18,565 nucleotides of DNA, taken from assembly GCA_046705285.1 (NCBI GenBank), contig JBJKQK010000258.1:1-18565 (forward strand), given 5' to 3'. Shown one piece after another: positions 7,363-15,045 of this stretch; position 1 is the first letter of the stretch; every line of letters starts with the position of its first letter. The notes beneath the pieces are model-generated. The model saw nothing but the letters and a program-made list of their open reading frames with translations, did no database searches and was not told the origin of the DNA. Both the position numbers and the translations under genes were made by a program. The DNA comes from SCRD01 sp046705285. Lineage in GTDB: Bacteria > Acidobacteriota > Terriglobia > UBA7540.

Positions 7363-8139
7363 ATGCGGAATATTCTGGCAGTGGCAGGCAAGGAAATTCG
7401 TGCCTATTTCCATTCGCCCATCGCCTATCTGGTGATGGCCGTCTACGCGGTGCTGTGCGGATTCTTCTTTTACAGTTTTACGGCCACCTATGTGGTGCAG
7501 ACTTTCCGGATGCAGGCAATGGGCGGCATGGGCATGCCCAATATGACGATCAACGATTTCGTGATCCGGCCTTTGTTTGAGGGCGTCCTGTCGATCGTTC
7601 TGCTGCTCCTGATTCCGATGATCACCATGAGGCTCTACGCCGAGGAAAAACGGTCTGGCACCATTGAACTCCTGCTCACGTCGCCGGTTACCGACTTCCA
7701 GATTATCATTGGCAAATTCCTGGGTGCGCTCCTGCTTTTTGGTGCGCTGATGCTCATTACGTTTGGATTCATCAGTACGCTGTTCATTTACGGCAATCCC
7801 TTCGCCAAGCCGCTGATCGCGCAAGCCGTAGGACTTTTCCTGTTTGGTGGCTCGTTGCTGGCTCTGGGCATGTGGATTTCGACGTTCACGAAAAATCAGA
7901 TTATCGCAGCAGTCGTTTCGTTTGCGGCTTTTCTCATGTTTTACGTCTTGAACTGGGTCACAGCCTATTCCAGCGGAACGATCAGCCACGTACTTTCCTA
8001 CTTGTCGCTGACCACGCACTTCCAGTCGTTCGCGAAGGGCGTCGTTGACCTGAAGGATGTGATTTACTATGTGTCCGTGATCGCACTTGGCATTTTCTTG
8101 ACAGCGCGGTCAGTTGAAGCCTTGAAGGGGAGGGTCTGA
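7363..8139 (+). CDS. ABC-2 type permease, GldF/NosY-like
   Basis: This integral membrane subunit (258 residues) would form the channel for the ATPase encoded just upstream. Six hydrophobic segments lie at about 20-42, 73-90, 118-141, 152-172, 178-200 and 232-248, as expected for one ABC-2 half. The coupling region MRLYAEEKRSGTIELLLTSP at 89-108 is the hallmark of this permease type. Residues 48-60 carry a methionine- and glycine-rich periplasmic loop (MQAMGGMGMPNM), an odd local composition. The start ATG 7363 has no strong ribosome-binding site; the 72-base gap after the ATPase gene may contain one further upstream. The next gene begins two bases after its stop. Confidence 0.93.
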   Translation: MRNILAVAGKEIRAYFHSPIAYLVMAVYAVLCGFFFYSFTATYVVQTFRMQAMGGMGMPNMTINDFVIRPLFEGVLSIVLLLLIPMITMRLYAEEKRSGTIELLLTSPVTDFQIIIGKFLGALLLFGALMLITFGFISTLFIYGNPFAKPLIAQAVGLFLFGGSLLALGMWISTFTKNQIIAAVVSFAAFLMFYVLNWVTAYSSGTISHVLSYLSLTTHFQSFAKGVVDLKDVIYYVSVIALGIFLTARSVEALKGRV

Positions 8140-8141
8140 CG

Positions 8142-9527
8142 ATGGCGCATAAAGATCGACCGAAAGGAGGAGGCCGCCAGCGAATTCTGCAGGGCGTGAA
8201 TCTCGCTTTGTACACCCTGATCGGCATTGCAATCATCGTGCTGATCAACTGGTTTGCGAACCGTCACGATAAGCGCTGGGATCTGACCCCGAACCACGAA
8301 TACAGTCTGTCGCCCCAAAGCGTGAAGATCCTTAAAGGCCTGAAGAAAAACGTCACGATTTACGCATTTGATCGCAAGAGTGCTTTTAGCCGGCTGGGCG
8401 ACCTGCTGGGAGAATATGCGGATGCCTCTGACCGCGTTGCCGTGCACTATGTTGATCCTGACCGCCAGCCGGCTCTGGCAAAGGAGTACGGCGTGCAGAG
8501 TTACGGCACCATCGAGGTCGTCTCCGGGAAAAGGCATTTCCAGGCTCAGAGTACCAATGAAGAGGGCGTAACGAACGCCCTGATCCGCGTGCTGATGGGA
8601 GAGAAGACCATCTATTTCATGCAAGGCCATGGCGAGCGCAATATCGACGGCTCGGGCCGGAACGGCTTCCAGGATCTCAAGAAAGAACTGAACAATGAGA
8701 GTTATGAAGTTAAGAATTTGATGCTCCTCCAGAAAAACGAGATTCCGCTTAATTGTGAAGTCCTGGTGATTGCGGGTCCGAAGCACGACTACCTGCCGGC
8801 CGAAATTGCGACTATCAGAAAATATATCGAGGGTGGCGGACGGGCTTTGATCATGCTGGACCCGGGAGTCAAACTTCCCAATCTTGAAAAGCTTCTTGCC
8901 GGCTGGGGAGTGAAGGTCCGGGATGATCTGGTTGTGGACTTGAACCCGGTCGCCAGGCTTTTCGGGACCACTCCGGACATGCCTTTGATCATCAAGTACG
9001 GTTCCAATCCCATTGTCCAGCCATTGCAGCGGACTGCCACTCTTTTCCCGCTTTCCCGGTCGCTGGAGGTCCTCAAGGATGCCAAAGGCGGTTCGACCCC
9101 TGAAATGCTGTGCGAGACCTCGGGCGACAGCTTCGGCGTCGAGGGATTCACTCCCAGCATGAAGGAGGTTTCATATCAGCCCGGAAGAGACATTAAAGGT
9201 CCTCTGACAGTTGCCGTGGCGGACACGATCGGTACCCAGAACGGCAAAGGGAAGAAGGAAGAAGGCCGCCTGGTAGTGACGGGAACATCTCTGCTGGGTG
9301 CAAATGCCTACCTCGGATTCCAGGGCAATGAAGACCTGGTGATGAACATGGTTAATTGGCTTTCGGCTGAGGAAAGCCTGATTTCCATCCGACCCAAGCC
9401 CCATGAACACCAGACTTTGGACATGAACCAGAGGCAGATGGGTCGGCTGCTTTACCTGGGCGTTTTTGGCCTGCCACTGGCTATCATCCTGGTGGGCACT
9501 GGAGTGTGGTGGCGCCGTCGCCGATGA
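8142..9527 (+). CDS. GldG-family ABC transporter auxiliary protein
   Basis: This 461-residue membrane-anchored protein resembles GldG (ABC_transp_aux, formerly DUF4350/GldG-type). It has one N-terminal helix (about 19-40), a large exoplasmic region and one C-terminal helix (about 436-456) ending in WWRRRR. The region after helix 1 has the family run RWDLTPNHEYSLSPQS, followed by a thioredoxin-like segment (VTIYAF...VHYVDPDRQPALAKEYGV) and the FMQGHGERN and GGRALIMLDPG blocks typical of these proteins. The family is thought to couple the exporter to an extracytoplasmic substrate, but its substrate is unknown. The start is ATG 8142, with GGGAGG eight bases upstream inside the permease gene. Its stop overlaps the start of the DUF4340 gene by four bases (ATGA). 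Confidence 0.92.
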   Translation: MAHKDRPKGGGRQRILQGVNLALYTLIGIAIIVLINWFANRHDKRWDLTPNHEYSLSPQSVKILKGLKKNVTIYAFDRKSAFSRLGDLLGEYADASDRVAVHYVDPDRQPALAKEYGVQSYGTIEVVSGKRHFQAQSTNEEGVTNALIRVLMGEKTIYFMQGHGERNIDGSGRNGFQDLKKELNNESYEVKNLMLLQKNEIPLNCEVLVIAGPKHDYLPAEIATIRKYIEGGGRALIMLDPGVKLPNLEKLLAGWGVKVRDDLVVDLNPVARLFGTTPDMPLIIKYGSNPIVQPLQRTATLFPLSRSLEVLKDAKGGSTPEMLCETSGDSFGVEGFTPSMKEVSYQPGRDIKGPLTVAVADTIGTQNGKGKKEEGRLVVTGTSLLGANAYLGFQGNEDLVMNMVNWLSAEESLISIRPKPHEHQTLDMNQRQMGRLLYLGVFGLPLAIILVGTGVWWRRRR

Positions 9528-10867
9528 ACAGGAAATATCTCCAAACTCTGATTGCGCTGGCCGTCCTGGGGGGGCTCTGGGGCATTTTCACGTACTACGG
9601 GCGCAAAAAGGCTGCCCCAACCTCGAAGACGAAGACCCCAACCTCTCAGAATATCTTTCCAGCCAAACGTGATCAGATTGTCGCGTTTACCCTGACCTCG
9701 AGCAAGGGTAAGCCCGTTACTTGCGTTCTTAACGGCAAGACTTGGCAGATCACGGAGCCGGAAAAGCTGTCCACAGATTCTTCGGCCATTGACAGTTTTC
9801 TCAGCAGCCTGACCAGCGCCACGCCGTCTGAGATTATCAGCGAACATCCCACCGACCTGAAAGAATTTGGCCTGGACCCGCCCGAAGCAACGATCGAAGT
9901 CAAGACGAAAGCCAAACCGCAGGAATTCACCCTGCGCATGGGGAGCTCCACGCCAACGGACACTGGCATTTACGCGCAGGTTGCCGGCCAGCAGCGCGTC
10001 TTTACGCTGGCCAGTTATCTGAAAGATTCGCTTGAAAAGAACCTGTTTGACTTGCGAAACAAGAAGGTGCTCACGCTTGCCTCCTCCGACCTCCGGAGAA
10101 TCGATGTCACCTCGAAGAAGGGCACCTACATGCTGGTGAAGAATGCCGACGGCATCTGGGATTTGATGTTGCCGCCTCCTGTTCGCGCAGACCGCTTTAC
10201 CGTCCAAAGCCTCGTCGATGAGCTTAGCAGTGCGTCCATGCAGAGTATCGTGGAAGAGAGCAAGAAGGATTTGGGACGATACGGCTTTTCTAATCCTACT
10301 CTGACCATCCATTTGAGTGGAGATCAGGGCGGCCAGACTCTGGTCCTGGGCAAGAAAGATGGCGACAATTATTACGCCATGAATACAGATATTGCTCCCG
10401 TCTTTACGCTCGGCTCGGATTTTCTGTCGCAGTTCCAGAAAAAGCCTTCAGACTTGCGGTCCAAAGACCTCTTTACCTTTTCCACCTTTGAGGCCAAGAG
10501 ACTAACCGTGGACGGCCCCGAGGGCCATCACGTGTTTGTGCAGCACAAGAACAGCAAGTGGGAGCAGGTCGAGCCGGCCAGCATGATTGTTTCCAGCGAT
10601 AAAATGCAGAGTTTTCTGCAGGACCTCCGCGACCTGAGCGCGCAGTCGTTCCCCACGAAGCACCCGACGGACCTGGCGGCCTACGGCCTGAGGAAGCCGA
10701 AGTACACTTTCAAGGTTCAATATGGCGACCACAACAAGACCCAGACGGTTCAGGTTTCCCAGGTGGGCGACAAGCTTTACGCGCGACGTTCGACGGACCT
10801 GGTGCCGTCCGAGGTATCCAAGGCCGCCATCAGTAATCTCCAGAAAGACCTTAAGGCGCTGCAATAG
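9524..10867 (+). CDS. DUF4340-domain membrane-anchored protein with three internal repeats
   Basis: This 447-residue protein has an N-terminal membrane anchor (about 7-25) followed by an exoplasmic region. The region consists of three related units at roughly 47-180, 184-312 and 316-440. Each begins with a strand pair ending in W (KTWQITEP at 72-79, GIWDLMLPP at 210-218, SKWEQVEP at 344-351). Each also contains a DL-x-x-(F/Y)-G-(L/F) motif: DLKEFGLDPP at 111, DLGRYGFSNP at 249 and DLAAYGLRKP at 383. This matches DUF4340, commonly encoded after GldG-like genes; its function is unknown. ATG 9524 is chosen because it overlaps the GldG stop (ATGA), implying translational coupling; a GTG at 9506 in the same frame is less likely. 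No terminator is visible downstream. Confidence 0.92.
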   Translation: MNRKYLQTLIALAVLGGLWGIFTYYGRKKAAPTSKTKTPTSQNIFPAKRDQIVAFTLTSSKGKPVTCVLNGKTWQITEPEKLSTDSSAIDSFLSSLTSATPSEIISEHPTDLKEFGLDPPEATIEVKTKAKPQEFTLRMGSSTPTDTGIYAQVAGQQRVFTLASYLKDSLEKNLFDLRNKKVLTLASSDLRRIDVTSKKGTYMLVKNADGIWDLMLPPPVRADRFTVQSLVDELSSASMQSIVEESKKDLGRYGFSNPTLTIHLSGDQGGQTLVLGKKDGDNYYAMNTDIAPVFTLGSDFLSQFQKKPSDLRSKDLFTFSTFEAKRLTVDGPEGHHVFVQHKNSKWEQVEPASMIVSSDKMQSFLQDLRDLSAQSFPTKHPTDLAAYGLRKPKYTFKVQYGDHNKTQTVQVSQVGDKLYARRSTDLVPSEVSKAAISNLQKDLKALQ

Positions 10868-11085
10868 CCTTTCCCGGTCAGCAACCCGATTTGCGCTGCA
10901 GTGGCAGCATTCGGTCCGGCATGCCGCGCAAAAGCCTGCCAACTCCGGACCCGAACGAGCCAATGGCATTTCACACCATCCCCTGATATAGTGCCCTGTC
11001 TGGTGCAGAGGACTTTTGAACGCGGGCCAGAATCTTTGCTTGCCGCGATGTCACACTTGACCAAGAAAGGGAACTGAAGCGAGCC

Positions 11086-12378
11086 ATGCGGATCACCAAA
11101 ATTGAAACTGCGGTTATTGAAGCAAATTACGACTGGACGATTGTGAAAGTGAGCACGGATGCATCCATCATCGGCTGGGGCGAGGCGTTTTTCGCTCCCG
11201 GATTGACGGGCGTGATCCGCGAGTTCAACGAATTCCTGCTGGGAGAAGACCCGCGCGACGTGGACCGCCTGGCGCGCCTGATGCGCACGGCGATGGGCGC
11301 TACGGGAACGGCCGGCATGGGCTTCCATGCCATCAGCGGCGTGGAAACGGCCTTGTGGGACATTGTGGGCAAGGCTTCGAATCTTCCGGTCTATCAATTC
11401 CTGGGCGGCAAGTATCGGGATCGCGTTCGGATCTATGCCGACTGCCACGCGGGCAAAGGACTGTCGAGCCTTTCGCCGGTGCTGCTGCCGCGCACGCCGG
11501 GTTGGGCAAAGAAGGCTCGCGGGGCTGAACCCGCTGAAAAGTGGAGGAAGGACTTGCCAACAAGAGCCGAGCTGAGCACCAAATACCACGGCGGGCAGAA
11601 GTCTGAAGCCAACAAGGTTCGCGCCCAGGATTACGCACAGCACGCCGTGGCCATGAAGCGGCGCGGCTTTACGGCCCTGAAGTTTGATGTGGACGTTCCC
11701 AGCAAATTCTCCCTGGACGATTACAATCGCACGCTGACGCGCAAGGAAATCAACCTGATGGCCGGCCTGGTGGGGTCGCTGCGCAAGGCGCTGGGACCGG
11801 ATGTCGATCTTGCCATTGACTGCCATTGGAACTACGGCGTGAATGACGCCATCAAACTCGCGCGCGCCTGCGAGGGTTTCGACCTGCTGTGGCTGGAAGA
11901 CCCTGTCCCGCCTGAAAACAATGACGCCATTCGAAGGGTGACGGAGGCGACTTCCACCCCCATTGCCACCGGCGAGAATCATTATCAGCGGCACAACTTC
12001 CGCGAACTGCTGGAGCGCGAAGCGGTGGATATCCTGGCGCCTGACTACCAGAAAGTGGGAGGCCTGCTCGAAGGCCGGCGCATCGCCGACATGGCGGAAG
12101 TGCATTACGTCGCCGTCGCTCCGCACAACATTTCAAGCCCTATCGGCACCATGGCCTCCGTACATCTTTGCGCAGCCACGCCCAACTTTCTGGCGCTCGA
12201 ATGGCACGCCGAGTCCGTTCCGTTCTTCGATGAGCTCATCAAGGGCCGCAAGAAACCTTTGATCGAAAAAGGTTACGTCGAAGTGACCGACAAGCCGGGT
12301 CTGGGAATCGAACTTGACGAGCGCGCCGCATTCAAATATCGCAAACGTGGCGAGCCCTTCTTCAACCAGCCGGGGTAG
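11086..12378 (+). CDS. Enolase-superfamily (mandelate racemase/MLE) acid-sugar dehydratase, galactonate-dehydratase-like
   Basis: The predicted function is Mg2+-dependent dehydration of an aldonic or uronic acid. Metal ligands are D245, E271 and E297. H247 (DCHWN) and H347 (APHNISSPIG) are the likely acid/base pair. The spacings (D-x-H, then 26, 26 and 50 residues) equal those I recall for E. coli D-galactonate dehydratase (D183, H185, E209, E235, H285). The N-terminal capping domain is intact (ITKIETAVIEA, GWGEAF, GVETALWDI). Residues about 120-182 include an extra segment of some 50 residues rich in Lys, Gly and Ala, absent from the short form of the family. The start ATG 11086 has only weak leader matches. 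The exact substrate cannot be deduced, and no sugar transporter or kinase lies nearby. Confidence 0.9.
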   Translation: MRITKIETAVIEANYDWTIVKVSTDASIIGWGEAFFAPGLTGVIREFNEFLLGEDPRDVDRLARLMRTAMGATGTAGMGFHAISGVETALWDIVGKASNLPVYQFLGGKYRDRVRIYADCHAGKGLSSLSPVLLPRTPGWAKKARGAEPAEKWRKDLPTRAELSTKYHGGQKSEANKVRAQDYAQHAVAMKRRGFTALKFDVDVPSKFSLDDYNRTLTRKEINLMAGLVGSLRKALGPDVDLAIDCHWNYGVNDAIKLARACEGFDLLWLEDPVPPENNDAIRRVTEATSTPIATGENHYQRHNFRELLEREAVDILAPDYQKVGGLLEGRRIADMAEVHYVAVAPHNISSPIGTMASVHLCAATPNFLALEWHAESVPFFDELIKGRKKPLIEKGYVEVTDKPGLGIELDERAAFKYRKRGEPFFNQPG

Positions 12379-12386
12379 TCCCCGGC
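12369..12386 (+). other. GC-rich hairpin over the dehydratase stop codon
   Basis: GCCGGGG (12369-12375) and CCCCGGC (12380-12386) form a perfect 7-bp stem around TAGT, whose TAG is the dehydratase stop codon. No T-tract follows, so it is not a standard intrinsic terminator. It could stabilise the message or weaken readthrough into the downstream thioredoxin-fold gene. Confidence 0.45.
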
Positions 12387-12450
12387 AATGGGTTTCAGGA
12401 GTCAGTTGGAGGGTGCATTCCCTACAGTTTTTATTTATGATCGGGAAAAT

Positions 12451-12942
12451 ATGAGAGCAGGACTGATAAGTCACATCAGGCAAGCAATTGTTTTTCTGGC
12501 TGTCTGCGGGCTGGCTTTGGAAGCCTTTGGGGCAGAGGCCGCAAGCCGGCCAATTTACAACGAGCACGCCGATGCTCGCCGCGACATTGCTGCCGCTATA
12601 TCTCGAGCCGGCAGAACGGGCAGGAACATCGTGCTGATCTTCGGCGCCAACTGGTGACCGGATTGCCATGCGCTGGATGCGCAGATGCACAAGCCTGGTC
12701 TTTCTGGCCTGATTGCCAGGAACTTCGTGATTGTCAAGATCGACGTGGGACGCTTCGACAAGAATCTCGACGTCGGCAAGGAATATGGCGTGCCCATCGA
12801 TAAGGGCATTCCTGCCATGGCTGTACTCAATCCGTACGGGAAACTGCTCTATGCCCAAAGCCAGGGCCAGTTCGCCAACGCCCGCGCCATGCCCTACCAG
12901 GATTTCAAGGCGTTTTTCGAAAAGTGGAAGCCGAAGCGGTGA
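12451..12942 (+). CDS. Candidate selenoprotein: exported thioredoxin-fold protein with UxxC active site (internal TGA read as Sec)
   Basis: Read through one in-frame TGA at 12655-12657, this is a 163-residue thioredoxin-like protein. Residues 1-30 form a signal peptide (basic start, hydrophobic IVFLAVCGLALEAFG, likely cleavage after AFGAEA), so it acts in the periplasm. The fold follows: YNEHADARRDIAAAI helix, IVLIFGANW strand, then Sec69-Pro-Asp-Cys72, HALDAQM, FVIVKIDVGRF and the cis-proline loop GIPAMAVLNPYGK (Pro121). In cysteine homologues the residue after ANW is the first Cys of CxxC, exactly where TGA stands. The frame is intact on both sides and a SECIS-like hairpin follows. The start ATG 12451 has GGGA six bases upstream; ATG 12388 is an in-frame alternative with no leader. 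The predicted role is thiol-disulfide exchange or peroxide/selenol chemistry. The alternative is a single-base pseudogene or sequencing error turning TGC/TGT into TGA. Confidence 0.75.
12655..12689 (+). promoter_or_regulatory. Candidate bacterial SECIS element
   Basis: Directly after the in-frame TGA, TGCGC (12669-12673) and GCGCA (12679-12683) form a perfect 5-bp stem closing a five-base TGGAT loop. An outer TGC (12664-12666)/GCA (12687-12689) pairing extends it across a 2x3 internal loop. The GG in the apical loop lies 17-18 bases... downstream of the TGA (12675-12676), inside the spacing window known for bacterial SECIS elements that recruit SelB. The same bases encode HALDAQ, so protein conservation alone could produce part of the pairing. 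Confidence 0.65.
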
Positions 12943-12969
12943 ATACGGGCCGGCCGGAAGGATCTGCGG

Positions 12970-14985
12970 TCACGCCCGGGGCTGTTCCGCACTTCGGCGC
13001 TGGAAGATTTCAATATAGACGTTGACCAGCGAAACGGCTGCGGGAGTGATGCCGGGGATGCGGAGGGCCTGGCCGAGGGTAATGGGGCGGACGCGGGTGA
13101 ATTTTTCCACCACTTCGCGCGAGAGGCCGGAAACCTTGCCGTAATCGAACCATTCCGGGATGCGGCGCTGTTCGGCGCGCTTCATGTGCTCGATGTGCTT
13201 TTCCTGCTGGGCCAGGTAGCCTTCGTACTTGAGGTCAGTTTCAATGCGGCGGGCCTCTTCGCGGGCCATCAACGTTGCCAGCCCCTCGCCGTTATGCATC
13301 GCGATGGGTTCGCTGCCGATCTCGCGCAGGCCTTCGTTGACCCATTCCATCAGATCCGCGATTCCGAGTTCCGGCCGCTTCAGCAGTTGCGCGCCGCTCA
13401 GGGGCGCTGGCGCGTTGAACTGACCATCGTTCATCAGGCCAAGCCGCTGGTAAATCTCGCGCCCGGCGCGCGATTGCGGATCGAGCCGCGTTTCCATCAG
13501 GAAGCGCGTGGCGGCGGAAATCCGCTGCTGCTTGTGGAGAAAGTCGTCGTAATCCTTCTGCTTGATGGTGCCGGCCTTGTAGCCAATGGGCATCAGTCGC
13601 TCATCGGCGTTGTCGATGCGCAAATGCAGGCGAAACTCGGCGCGCGATGTAAACATGCGGTAGGGCTCATCCACGCCTTTGTTGACCAGATCGTCGATCA
13701 GAATTCCCGTGTAGCCCTCGGCGCGCCCGATCACCAGCGGCTCGCGGCACTGGACGCGCAGCCCAGCGTTGATGCCGGCCATGATGCCCTGGCACGCAGC
13801 TTCTTCATAGCCGGTGGTTCCGTTGATCTGGCCGGCCAGAAACAGGTTCTGGATCATTTTGGTCTCAAGCCAGGGACGGAGTTCCGTCGGCTGGATCATG
13901 TCATATTCGATGGCGTATCCCGGCCGGATCATCTCCGCGTTTTCGAGCCCTGGGATCGATTTCACCATAGCAACCTGAACGTCAATGGGCATCGAAGTGG
14001 ACATGCCGTTCACATAGATTTCGTTCGTGTCCAGGCCTTCGGGTTCAAGGAAAAGCTGATGGTGCGGCTTGTCGGGGAACTTCACGATCTTGTCCTCAAT
14101 CGACGGACAATAGCGCGGGCCGATGCCCTTGATCTGCCCGGAATAGAGGGGCGAGCGGTGGATATTCTCGCGAATTGCGCGGTGCGTCTCGTCATTCGTG
14201 AAAGTGATCCAGCAGACCGTCTGCTCCTGGGTGATGGCGCACGTCCGGAAACTGAAAGGCGTGGGAACCGGATCGCCGGGTTGCACCTTGAACTGCGAAA
14301 AGTCGATGGTGCGGCGATCGAGCCGGGGAGGCGTGCCGGTCTTCAGCCGGCCGACTTCAAATCCCATTCGGCGCAGAGCTTCACCCAGCATCACGGCGGG
14401 AGGCTCGCCCGAACGCCCTGCGGGATACTTCTGCTCGCCGCAGTGGATGAGGCCGTTCAGGAACGTTCCGGTGGTGACGACCACCGCGCCGGCTTCAACC
14501 GTGCGGCCATCGCGCAACAGAACGCCACGAACGCGCCGCCGGGGCTGATTTCCATCGCTCGCGGGCGATGTCTGCGCGCCCGCATCTTCCAGAATCAGGT
14601 CGATGACTTCCGCCTGCTTGATGTGGAGGTTGGGTTCCTGCTCGAGCACCTGGCGCATTTTCACGCGATAGAGCTTCTTGTCGGCCTGCGCGCGTGGTGA
14701 CCAGACGGCCGGACCACGGCTGGTGTTCAGCAGCCGGAATTGTATGCCGACGGCGTCAATCACCTCGCCCATCACGCCGCCCAGCGCGTCCACTTCGCGT
14801 ACCAGGTGGCCTTTGGCGATGCCGCCTACGGCAGGATTGCAGGACATCTGGCAGATCAGGTCCAGATTGATGGTGCAGAGCGCGGTTTTCAGCCCCATGC
14901 GCGCCGCAGCCATCGCGGCTTCAGCGCCGGCGTGTCCCGCGCCGACCACCACCACGTCATACTTTTCTGTAAAGCTAGATGCCAT
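12970..14985 (-). CDS. mnmG: tRNA uridine-5-carboxymethylaminomethyl modification enzyme MnmG (GidA)
   Basis: With MnmE/TrmE, this FAD enzyme installs the carboxymethylaminomethyl (or aminomethyl) group at C5 of wobble uridine U34 in several tRNAs. It has 671 residues, slightly longer than the usual 620-650 because of a variable insert near 134-150. Visible signatures are FAD-binding GAGHAG at 15-20, CNPAVGG at 49-55 with catalytic Cys49, RGPAVWSPRAQAD at 90-102, RYCPSIEDKI at 291-300 with the second conserved Cys293, RPGYAIEYD at 354-362 and LAGQINGTTGYEEAACQG at 383-400. The C-terminal helical domain (KYEGYL at 586, GITPAA at 645) binds MnmE and tRNA. The start is ATG 14985, with only a weak leader (TTGGGG). 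It lies 60 bases after the permease gene in the same direction and ends 27 bases from the convergent selenoprotein gene. The usual neighbours mnmE and rsmG are not in the window. Confidence 0.97.
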   Translation of the reverse strand: MASSFTEKYDVVVVGAGHAGAEAAMAAARMGLKTALCTINLDLICQMSCNPAVGGIAKGHLVREVDALGGVMGEVIDAVGIQFRLLNTSRGPAVWSPRAQADKKLYRVKMRQVLEQEPNLHIKQAEVIDLILEDAGAQTSPASDGNQPRRRVRGVLLRDGRTVEAGAVVVTTGTFLNGLIHCGEQKYPAGRSGEPPAVMLGEALRRMGFEVGRLKTGTPPRLDRRTIDFSQFKVQPGDPVPTPFSFRTCAITQEQTVCWITFTNDETHRAIRENIHRSPLYSGQIKGIGPRYCPSIEDKIVKFPDKPHHQLFLEPEGLDTNEIYVNGMSTSMPIDVQVAMVKSIPGLENAEMIRPGYAIEYDMIQPTELRPWLETKMIQNLFLAGQINGTTGYEEAACQGIMAGINAGLRVQCREPLVIGRAEGYTGILIDDLVNKGVDEPYRMFTSRAEFRLHLRIDNADERLMPIGYKAGTIKQKDYDDFLHKQQRISAATRFLMETRLDPQSRAGREIYQRLGLMNDGQFNAPAPLSGAQLLKRPELGIADLMEWVNEGLREIGSEPIAMHNGEGLATLMAREEARRIETDLKYEGYLAQQEKHIEHMKRAEQRRIPEWFDYGKVSGLSREVVEKFTRVRPITLGQALRIPGITPAAVSLVNVYIEIFQRRSAEQPRA

Positions 14986-15045
14986 CGCCCCAATTCCAAA
15001 GGGTACAAACAGCTATTCTAACAGGATGTCAGGCTGGATTCAGCT

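Noticed and set aside
10777..12126. Long minus-strand open frame opposite the dehydratase gene (449 codons)
   Set aside because: The plus strand carries all catalytic motifs of an enolase-superfamily enzyme; the antisense translation resembles nothing.
12436..12441. TATGAT as a -10 box for the selenoprotein gene
   Set aside because: No -35 box lies at 16-18 bases, and transcription would begin about three bases before the ATG, excluding the visible ribosome-binding site; co-transcription with the dehydratase gene is more likely.
12388..12657. A separate 89-residue protein ending at the TGA, and a second short protein starting at ATG 12685
   Set aside because: Both lie in the same frame and together make one thioredoxin fold; the break falls exactly at the catalytic Cys position. 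ATG 12685 has no ribosome-binding site, and the first half alone lacks the active site.
12943..12969. GGCCGGCC palindrome between the selenoprotein gene and mnmG as a shared terminator
   Set aside because: There is no loop room and no T-tract on either strand.
13186..14700. Long plus-strand open frame antisense to mnmG (504 codons)
   Set aside because: It is the complement of a fully conserved mnmG, has no family resemblance, and owes its length to GC-rich codon bias on the opposite strand.
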